From contig NWBJ01000062.1 of the NCBI GenBank assembly GCA_002633115.1, forward strand, positions 68,387 through 124,491: a stretch of DNA of 56,105 nt. The letters are read 5' to 3'. The position numbers and the translations under genes were made by a program. A model generated the notes under the pieces. It saw only the letters and a list, made by a program, of their open reading frames with translations. It had not been told where the DNA came from and did not search any database. Source of the stretch: Muribaculaceae bacterium Zag1 (GTDB taxonomy: Bacteria; Bacteroidota; Bacteroidia; Bacteroidales; Muribaculaceae). This document shows, piece after piece, positions 48,309 to 56,105 of the stretch; position 1 is the first letter of the stretch; every line of letters starts with the position of its first letter.

Positions 48309-49172
48309 ATGAGACCGTTCTCGCTCCGCATCCGAGGCAAGCTCGTTGAGTATGACCATCCGACTGTGATGGGCATACTCAATCTCACGCCCGATTCTTT
48401 CTATTCCGACTCGAGGGCCCAAAGCATCGAGGCTGTGATGCGTCGCGTCCAGGAGATGGTTGACGGCGGAGCCGACTTCATCGACGTGGGAGCCTATTCC
48501 ACACGTCCGGGATGCGAAGACATACCGGTGCAAGAAGAAATCGACCGCTTGGGCCAGGGCATGGAGGCATTGCGCAGCATTGCCCCCGACATCCCGGTGT
48601 CGGTCGACACATTCCGCGCCGAGGTTGCTCGCGTGGCTGTCACGCAGCTCGGCGTAGACATTGTTAATGACATCTCAGGCGGTGACCTCGACCCAGAGAT
48701 GATGGAGACTGTGGCCAAGCTGCAAGTGCCGTACATCATCATGCACATGCGCGGCACGCCTCAGGACATGATGCAGCATTGCCAGTACAGAGATGTCACG
48801 GCCGAGGTGCTGCAAGAATTGTCACGCAAGGTTACGGCCCTCAGCCTGCTTGGTGTCAATGATGTCATCATCGACCCGGGATTCGGATTCAGCAAGACGC
48901 TCGAGCAGAACTACGAACTGATGCGACACTTGTCGGTGTTTGAGGAGTTGCATCTGCCCTTGCTTGTAGGCATCTCGCGCAAATCGATGATATTCAAGAT
49001 GCTTGGCTCAACGCCGGCTGATTCGCTTCCTGGCACTATAGCCCTCAACGCCTACGCAATCCAGCACGGAGCCTCAATCCTCCGTGTCCACGATGTCCGC
49101 CCCGCCTCCGACACCATCAAAATCTACTCCCAGTTGGACCGTAAGGACATAAGCAACGTAAGGACACAATAA
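48309..49172 (+). CDS. folP: Dihydropteroate synthase
   Basis: The product is 287 residues. It joins p-aminobenzoate to the pterin pyrophosphate in folate synthesis. The signature MGILNLTPDSFYSDSRA lies near the N-terminus, VDGGADFIDVGAYSTRPG holds the second substrate loop, and VDTF, NDISGG, LVGISRKSM and RVHDV complete the TIM-barrel set. The last ~11 codons lie inside the left arm of a long inverted repeat (49136-49168), which may have replaced the original end. Confidence 0.96.
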   Translation: MRPFSLRIRGKLVEYDHPTVMGILNLTPDSFYSDSRAQSIEAVMRRVQEMVDGGADFIDVGAYSTRPGCEDIPVQEEIDRLGQGMEALRSIAPDIPVSVDTFRAEVARVAVTQLGVDIVNDISGGDLDPEMMETVAKLQVPYIIMHMRGTPQDMMQHCQYRDVTAEVLQELSRKVTALSLLGVNDVIIDPGFGFSKTLEQNYELMRHLSVFEELHLPLLVGISRKSMIFKMLGSTPADSLPGTIALNAYAIQHGASILRVHDVRPASDTIKIYSQLDRKDISNVRTQ

Positions 49173-49231
49173 TATATAGGCTCCTATCCCTCTTGCTATG
49201 TGTCCTTACGCAGCTTATGTCCTTACGGTCC
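49136..49231. repeat. Long inverted repeat over folP 3' end, probable terminator
   Basis: Arms of 33 bases at 49136-49168 and 49199-49231 pair with two mismatches around a 30-base loop. Each arm contains GTAAGGACA twice. The left arm encodes the end of FolP, including its stop region. It resembles a dispersed intergenic repeat and could stop transcription before dacA. Confidence 0.8.
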
Positions 49232-49255
49232 ATTATCCATTTAAACTAATTTGTC

Positions 49256-50026
49256 ATGCTTAATTTCAGCATAAAGGACGCCCTCGACATAGTACTGGTA
49301 GCGCTGCTGCTCTACTACATCTACAAACTGATGAAAGAGTCAGGCACCATCAACATCTTCTACGGTGTGATGGCGTTTATCGTGGTGTGGGCCCTCGCTT
49401 CTGAGATTTTCGAGATGCGACTTATCGGCACCATCCTCGACAAATTCATGAGCATCGGCCTGTTGATCCTCGTGATACTCTTTCAAGACCAGATCAAGAG
49501 GTTTCTGGTCGAACTGGGCTCCCACAAGCGATGGCGCTTTTTGCGCAATATTTTCGGCCATCACAAGAATGAGATGGAGAATCAGCGCCTGCAGGCTTAT
49601 GTCATGCCAATCGTGTACGCTTGCATGAGCATGGCCAAGAGCAAGACCGGGGCCTTGATTGTCATACAGCAAAAGATGCCTCTCGATGCCTACGTGATGA
49701 CTGGCGACCAGATTGACGCCAAAATCAATAGCCGACTGATCGAAAACATCTTCTTCAAAAACTCCCCACTCCACGACGGCGCCATGATTGTGGCCAATGG
49801 CAAGATCGTAGCCGCCGGTTGCATCCTGCCAGTGAGCCACGATAGCGACATACCGCGTTCTCTGGGTCTGCGCCACCGCTCTGCTCTGGGCATCGCTCAG
49901 GCCACAGATGCGCTCGCAATCGTGGTGTCGGAGGAGACTGGCAACATCTCTGTGGCCTACCGAGGCGAAATCTTCGTCAAGCTGACCTCAGCCGAACTCG
50001 AAAACCGCCTCTCTCAACTCGAATAA
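49256..50026 (+). CDS. dacA: Diadenylate cyclase (CdaA/DacA type)
   Basis: The product is 256 residues. It makes c-di-AMP from two ATP. Three N-terminal spans (IKDALDIVLVALLLYYIYK; IFYGVMAFIVVWALAS; LIGTILDKFMSIGLLILVIL) precede the DAC domain with NSPLHDGAMIV (DGA) and LGLRHRSALGIAQ (RHR). Both catalytic motifs are intact. c-di-AMP controls osmolyte and cell-wall balance, in keeping with the nearby PBP gene. Confidence 0.95.
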   Translation: MLNFSIKDALDIVLVALLLYYIYKLMKESGTINIFYGVMAFIVVWALASEIFEMRLIGTILDKFMSIGLLILVILFQDQIKRFLVELGSHKRWRFLRNIFGHHKNEMENQRLQAYVMPIVYACMSMAKSKTGALIVIQQKMPLDAYVMTGDQIDAKINSRLIENIFFKNSPLHDGAMIVANGKIVAAGCILPVSHDSDIPRSLGLRHRSALGIAQATDALAIVVSEETGNISVAYRGEIFVKLTSAELENRLSQLE

Positions 50027-50051
50027 TCACCCACTCTTCCCATCTAATCCT

Positions 50052-50142
50052 TACTCATTATTTATTACTCCTTACTTTTTACTTATTACTTATTACTTAT
50101 TACTTATTACTCATTACTCATTACTTATTACTTCTTACTTAC
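50052..50142 (+). repeat. Seven-base tandem repeat before thymidine kinase
   Basis: TTACTTA / TTACTCA units repeat about a dozen times, with small changes, between dacA and tdk. The tract is AT-rich with no G on this strand for ~85 bases. It is prone to slippage and could alter tdk expression. Confidence 0.8.
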
Positions 50143-50150
50143 CTTGAATT

Positions 50151-50768
50151 ATGCGAAAAGGAAAACTATATTTCCGTTATGGCACGATGGGCTCGGCCAA
50201 AACGGCTATCCTATTGGCTACGGCCTACAACTTTGAGGAGCGCAACCTCAGCTTTCTCTGCCTAAAACCCATTGTTGATACCCGCGAGGCCACGAGCGTG
50301 ATACGCTCGCGCATCGGCATCGAGCGCCCCTGTGAGTGGATCTACGCCGATACCAATGTCTACGAATTGGCTCAGGAGAAGCATGAGGCCCTCGGGGGCA
50401 TCATTGACTGGTATCTGGTCGATGAGGCGCAGTTTCTCACCGAGGCTCAGGTTGACCAGTTTGCGCGCATTGTCGACGACTTTGGCAGCAATGTCATCTG
50501 CTATGGATTGCGCACCGACTTCCAGAGCCATCTCTTTGAGGGTTCGCGTCGCCTGTTTGAACTCGCTGACACCATCGACGAGATCAAATCGACGTGCAAC
50601 TGCGGTCACAAGACCATCATCAACGCGCGTATCGATGCCAATGGCGACTTCGTATCCAAGGGCGCGCAAGTCGAGATTGGAGGCGATGAGCGCTATGTGG
50701 CGGTATGCCGCAAATGCTGGCGCAACAAGCGCATCGAGCAAGCGCAGCGACAATCCCTCTTTAAATGA
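50151..50768 (+). CDS. tdk: Thymidine kinase
   Basis: The product is 205 residues. The P-loop is GTMGSAKT (11-18), the DEAQ-type motif is WYLVDEAQFLTE, ICYGLRTDFQSHLFEGSRRL is the flexible lasso and its anchor, and the structural zinc ligands are CNCGH and CRKCW. It phosphorylates thymidine for salvage. It is a type II (human TK1-like) enzyme. Translation starts at ATG 50151 after the heptamer tract. Confidence 0.95.
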   Translation: MRKGKLYFRYGTMGSAKTAILLATAYNFEERNLSFLCLKPIVDTREATSVIRSRIGIERPCEWIYADTNVYELAQEKHEALGGIIDWYLVDEAQFLTEAQVDQFARIVDDFGSNVICYGLRTDFQSHLFEGSRRLFELADTIDEIKSTCNCGHKTIINARIDANGDFVSKGAQVEIGGDERYVAVCRKCWRNKRIEQAQRQSLFK

Positions 50769-50784
50769 AAAATGAAAAATGAAG

Positions 50785-50849
50785 AATGAAGAATGAAAAA
50801 TGGCCATCCGGATGTAACCAATCCGGATGGCCATTTTTCATTCTTCATT
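50785..50849. terminator. Long hairpin between convergent tdk and rplI operons
   Basis: Perfect 29-base arms (50785-50813 and 50821-50849) with a 7-base loop form a bidirectional terminator. Arms carry AATGAAG-type heptamers and a GC core GGCCATCCGGAT. A T-rich tract follows in each direction. Confidence 0.85.
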
Positions 50850-50942
50850 TTTCATTCTTCATTAAGGAAAAAAGGCCGTGTCATCACGACACAGCTTTTC
50901 TTACAGGGGTTACATAGATGTATTGGGAATGATGATTCCTTT

Positions 50943-51386
50943 TTATTCAGCCACCACAGTGAAGGGCACTTTAACTACCACATCCTTGTGGAGGTTGATG
51001 GTTGCTTCGTATTCGCCAACTTCTTTGATGGGCTGGTCGATTACGATGAGCTTGCGGTCGATGTTGTGACCAAGCTTCTCAAGAGCCTCGGCAATCTGCA
51101 GAGAGTTGACCGAGCCGAAGATTGTGCCAGTCGAGCTGGTCTTTGCGCCGATGGTGAGTGCTACTCCCTCGAGTGCGGCTGCTGCAGCCTCAGCGTCGTT
51201 CTTAATCTTCTCAAGCTTATGAGCGCGTTGGCGCTGGTTCTCAGCAAGCACTTTCAGGGCTGAGGGTGAAGCAATCACTGCCTTTCCGGTGGGAATCAGG
51301 TAGTTGCGGCCGTATCCCTCTTTCACCTCTACGATGTCGTCCTTGTATCCAAGGCGAGCGACATCCTCTTTCAGTATAATCTTCAT
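50943..51386 (-). CDS. rplI: Ribosomal protein bL9
   Basis: The product is 147 residues. The N-terminal domain [36 protein letters not shown] is diagnostic; a long connecting helix ([16 protein letters not shown]) and the C-terminal domain follow ([16 protein letters not shown]). It is the last gene of the rpsF-rpsR-rplI operon. Confidence 0.97.
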   Translation of the reverse strand: MKIILKEDVARLGYKDDIVEVKEGYGRNYLIPTGKAVIASPSALKVLAENQRQRAHKLEKIKNDAEAAAAALEGVALTIGAKTSSTGTIFGSVNSLQIAEALEKLGHNIDRKLIVIDQPIKEVGEYEATINLHKDVVVKVPFTVVAE

Positions 51387-51407
51387 TGCACGTTTCTCTT
51401 ACAGGGA

Positions 51408-51674
51408 TTATTTCATCAAATCGGTTACGAAGGGAAGCAGAGCCAAGTGGCGAGCGCGCTTCACGGCCTGGGCCACGCGGCGCTGGAACTTCAGAGAAGT
51501 GCCAGTGATGCGACGGGGCAGGATTTTGCCTTGCTCATTGAGGAACTTCTTGAGGAACTCGGGATCCTTGTAATCGATGTACTTGATGCCGCTGCGCTTG
51601 AAACGGCAATATTTTTTCTTCTTCACGTCCACTGACATGGGAGTGAGATAGCGGATTTCTGATGTCTGTGCCAT
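51408..51674 (-). CDS. rpsR: Ribosomal protein bS18
   Basis: The product is 88 residues. [20 protein letters not shown] and [20 protein letters not shown] are family signatures. Its N-terminus is slightly longer than the usual 75-80 residues. It partners S6 in the 30S platform. It sits three bases after rpsF and before rplI. Confidence 0.97.
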   Translation of the reverse strand: MAQTSEIRYLTPMSVDVKKKKYCRFKRSGIKYIDYKDPEFLKKFLNEQGKILPRRITGTSLKFQRRVAQAVKRARHLALLPFVTDLMK

Positions 51675-51677
51675 GGG

Positions 51678-52043
51678 TTATGCCTCCTTTGCTTCTACGG
51701 GTTGGTTCACTGCTTTGTTGGCCTTCAGGCTGCGGCGCTTGGCTGCATACTCGGCTGCGTATTTGTCCTGACGGAATGTGAGGAAACGGATCACGCGTTC
51801 GTCGCGACGATAGGCGGTTTCGAGTTTGCGGATCACTTGGGGATCAGCGTTGAACTCTATCAGGGTGTAGAATCCAGAGGTTTTCTTCTGGATGGGATAC
51901 GCCAGGGGGCGCAATCCCCATTCCTCGGTGTTGATTAGCTCTGCGCCATTGTCAGTCAGCACCTTCTGGAATTTTGCTACCGCTTCCTTCATCTGTTCAT
52001 CAGACAAAACGGGAGTTAAAATGAAAACGGTTTCGTAACTCAT
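51678..52043 (-). CDS. rpsF: Ribosomal protein bS6
   Basis: The product is 121 residues. [40 protein letters not shown] and [13 protein letters not shown] are typical. It has a ~15-residue C-terminal extension beyond the core fold. It is the first gene of the operon, with its promoter at 52121-52151. Confidence 0.97.
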   Translation of the reverse strand: MSYETVFILTPVLSDEQMKEAVAKFQKVLTDNGAELINTEEWGLRPLAYPIQKKTSGFYTLIEFNADPQVIRKLETAYRRDERVIRFLTFRQDKYAAEYAAKRRSLKANKAVNQPVEAKEA

Positions 52044-52120
52044 GTTAGTACTTAAGTGATAATTGTTTAGTTCTTTGGTGAATGGAAACTACATAATGCA
52101 TTTGAGTTCCAAATCGTGTG

Positions 52121-52151
52121 CAAATTTACACAGTTTTTTCCTCGTTACAAA
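52121..52151 (-). promoter_or_regulatory. Promoter of ribosomal protein operon
   Basis: Leftward TTTG (52148-52151), 19-base spacer and TAAATTTG (52121-52128) precede rpsF by about 80 bases. That leader is long enough for an S6-S18 feedback RNA structure, though I cannot confirm one. Confidence 0.7.
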
Positions 52152-52244
52152 ATTCTTGGAAATATTTTTTTAGAGGTAGGGGAAAATTTTGCATTATTTA
52201 TACATTGTTGCGTTTCCGAAACAGTTTTTGGCCCATTTTTGGCC

Positions 52245-54383
<2,139 letters not shown>

Positions 54384-54404
54384 TATTATTCTCTTAGGTA
54401 TCCA

Positions 54405-54470
54405 ACCACAGATTTCCACCGATTCACACAGATTAAAAATCCGTGCAATCCGTACAATCCGTGGTTTTAT
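54405..54470. repeat. Imperfect inverted intergenic repeat
   Basis: AACCACAGATT at the left pairs with AATCCGTGGTT at the right, with internal GATT/AATC units and a central AAAAAT. The AATCCGTAC/GTGCAATCCG pattern is common as a dispersed repeat in Bacteroidales intergenic DNA. It lies upstream of the M3 peptidase gene. Confidence 0.65.
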
Positions 54471-54471
54471 A

Positions 54472-54882
54472 TCAACATATTCTTAGTAGGTCGCCATCGT
54501 CAAAGCCGGTGGTGATGACTCGACCATGCCACATCGAATCTTCCGAAGCGGAGAGGCCTGGCATGATGTCTTTGAGCACCTCAACCATCTGGTTGAGGAA
54601 TGCCTCCCATTCCACGCCCTCGGTGAGGGCTGCCGATATCGGCAGATAGCGCTCCTCGGGTGTATAGTCCTCCTCGCATGCCCAGTCGCTGTCGTCGGGG
54701 TCATATTCCTTGGCGCCCATCAGATAGGCGCAATACCCATCCTCGCTCTCAAACAGCCCGACATTGTAGGCAGAAATCCCTTCCACTTCCTCTTTCTGGG
54801 TTGCTTCCTCCACTCTTTCGAGCCACTCCTTCACCAGGCTCTTCATTTCAGCCTGCTTCAGTTCCTTACTTGCATTCTTCAT
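54472..54882 (-). CDS. Conserved-looking hypothetical cytosolic protein
   Basis: The product is 136 residues (MKNASKELKQAEMKSLVKEW). It has a helical N-terminus, a Cys/Trp-containing middle (DDSDWACEEDYTPEERYLPI) and an acidic character throughout. No signal peptide or membrane span is present. The general look is of the small alpha/beta proteins found near SMI1-type genes, but I cannot assign a family. Confidence 0.75.
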   Translation of the reverse strand: MKNASKELKQAEMKSLVKEWLERVEEATQKEEVEGISAYNVGLFESEDGYCAYLMGAKEYDPDDSDWACEEDYTPEERYLPISAALTEGVEWEAFLNQMVEVLKDIMPGLSASEDSMWHGRVITTGFDDGDLLRIC

Positions 54883-54935
54883 GTCACGATTTATGTTAAG
54901 TTATTTTTTCCTATTATAACGAGTTATCTCCACTT

Positions 54936-55280
54936 TTATTTAACTCCTCGAGGACTAAACCCCATGCCCGAAGTCAAACCTAAAGCCATTAGCTCTTTGG
55001 CTAACGATTCGCTTATGCAGAGGCAATGTACAGAGGTATCGGAATTGAAGATATCGAGCCCTTCTACTTTTTTCTTATCCCACCCAAGGACGGTGATAGC
55101 AGAGTCCCCAGGGATTGTCTTGGATATTTCGGGGTTGATGACATTATGCTTCTTTGCCCTCCACTTTGGGCGTTTCCGGTCCATCCCCCTATCCAATCCG
55201 GACAATAAGGCGTATCAAAGGCCCCACCATTAAGTGGATCTTCCGGTAAAATCTGGTAATGGCTGCCTATGAGAGCATAT
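54936..55280 (-). pseudogene. Decayed, frameshifted small gene
   Basis: Two frames each look protein-like in turn. Upstream (about 55280-55160) reads GSHYQILPEDPLNGGAFDTP, YCPDWIGGWTGN; downstream (about 55155-54936) reads NPEISKTIPGDSAITVLGWD then KVEGLDIFNSDTSVHCLCIS. A shift near 55150-55160 would join them. The later part (DIF..., SES.AKELM..GLTSGMGFSP) vaguely recalls Imm11-type immunity proteins. The 5' end runs into the nuclease gene, so the gene is truncated as well. Confidence 0.5.
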
Positions 55281-56105
55281 TTATTTCCTCTTCGGTGAGC
55301 CCAGTGAATTTTGCAATATCTGTGGCTGACAATCCAGCAGCTTTCATGTTTCGTGCCGTCTTATAGAGAGCATTCTGCTCGCCGATGGCGATGCCTTTTT
55401 CTGTGCCGATGGCAATGCCTTCCTCTCTAGCTTCCTCTTTTGCGTAGTTGAGAATGTTTTGGCTGTCACGCATGCGCTTGAGGCTCATCTCATAGGCCCG
55501 GTACTCCTCTTTCGACAGGTTGCTGACCTCGGCGAGGTTGAAGAAGCTGCGGAAGATGTCGTCGTCGAGCTTTTCGGGAATGTCGTTCAACTTGTTGATG
55601 TTCTTGATGATGTAAAGCCAGTATTCCTTGCGGTCCTCCAAGTCGTCGAGATCCTTGATGAACTTGGGCATCTCGAGGAAATAGTAGACCAGCTTGTTGT
55701 AGAAGACCGTCTCGGTGTCCTCATCGAACAGCTTGACGGTATGCTTGAAGTTCGGCTTGGTGGCGTAGTCAGACATGGTGAAGTTGAGAAAAGCCACCAT
55801 GTAGACCCTTGGCAATTCATAATTCCACTCCCACTCCCCCGGCTGCGCCGCATTCTGGATGGGAAAGGTTGAATAGTACACTGCCCTGTCAATGAAATGC
55901 TTCTGGCTCGAATTCTGCATCTCCACGATGATGCGCTGGTGGTTCTCCGTGGTGCAGTAGAGGTCGAATATGGCGTTACGATCGCCTGGCAGGATTCCGA
56001 GCTGCTCGGTGTTGGCATAGGTCAAGTCGACTATCTTGTCCTTTTCCCCGAACAGGGAATTCAGGAAGTTGATCAAATAGGTAGGGTGTCCAAAATTTTG
56101 TGACA
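55267..56105 (-). CDS. Rpn-family PD-(D/E)XK nuclease/transposase-like, 5' end outside window
   Basis: The frame is open to the window edge. It matches the Rpn (recombination-promoting nuclease) family: PTYLINFLNSLFGEKDKIVD, RNAIFDLYCTTENHQRIIVE, MQNSSQKHFIDRAVYYST (Asp, Glu and Gln of the PD-(D/E)XK core), and a C-terminal KEEAREEGIAIGTEKG repeat. About 20-30 residues of the usual N-terminus lie beyond the edge. These genes are often multi-copy in Bacteroidales and mediate RecA-independent recombination. Confidence 0.88.
   Translation of the reverse strand, partial: SQNFGHPTYLINFLNSLFGEKDKIVDLTYANTEQLGILPGDRNAIFDLYCTTENHQRIIVEMQNSSQKHFIDRAVYYSTFPIQNAAQPGEWEWNYELPRVYMVAFLNFTMSDYATKPNFKHTVKLFDEDTETVFYNKLVYYFLEMPKFIKDLDDLEDRKEYWLYIIKNINKLNDIPEKLDDDIFRSFFNLAEVSNLSKEEYRAYEMSLKRMRDSQNILNYAKEEAREEGIAIGTEKGIAIGEQNALYKTARNMKAAGLSATDIAKFTGLTEEEINMLS

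Overview
The window holds the right-hand part of a tailed (siphovirus-type) prophage, about 1-41.37 kb, joined to ordinary chromosome of a Bacteroidales bacterium, about 41.4-56.1 kb. The host call rests on promoters of the TTTG/TAnnTTTG type, a PorT-like barrel, starts that lack Shine-Dalgarno sequences, and the gene set. A Muribaculaceae-like host would fit but cannot be proved from this sequence.

Prophage, structural arm (1-15.1 kb, minus strand, read right to left): small terminase, large terminase, portal, prohead protease, HK97-type capsid, neck/connector genes, probable tail tube, a 1429-residue tape measure, then the start of further tail genes cut by the window edge. At 15.2-17.4 kb is a cargo block: a frameshifted sugar-nucleotide epimerase, a strong candidate small RNA on the plus strand, a CdiA-CT-like nuclease and a DUF4417 protein.

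Prophage, early arm (17.6-38.2 kb, minus strand): small proteins, a stand-alone RarA/MgsA C-terminal-like domain, a DNA-modification-like cassette (TAGT-like glycosyltransferase, ParB-fold protein, MazG-like protein, SNF2 helicase fused to a methyltransferase, large ParB), replication genes (helicase loader, initiator with internal iterons, VRR-NUC, SMARCAL1-like helicase), recombination genes (NinB-like, SSB, PD-(D/E)XK nuclease, ERF annealase, DUF3276), and then a roughly 600-bp non-coding stretch with a tRNA-like gene. Four early promoters share an upstream box at one fixed distance. Eleven exact copies of CAAGTCAAACC sit upstream of genes on both strands, usually 12-19 nt before the start codon.

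Prophage, lysogeny arm (38.2-41.37 kb, plus strand): an XRE repressor with operator repeats, a decayed secreted-protein gene, a RexA/RexB-like pair and a STAS-like protein. The last leader motif is followed at the normal distance by ATG CCC TAA, which suggests that the attachment site cuts a phage gene just after its start codon. No integrase, lysis gene or left end is present; these must lie left of the window.

Host part: class A penicillin-binding protein, LysM lipoprotein-like protein, PorT-like barrel, BipA/TypA, dihydropteroate synthase, diadenylate cyclase and thymidine kinase on the plus strand. On the minus strand are rpsF-rpsR-rplI, an M3 oligopeptidase, a hypothetical gene, a decayed gene and an Rpn-type nuclease cut by the right edge.
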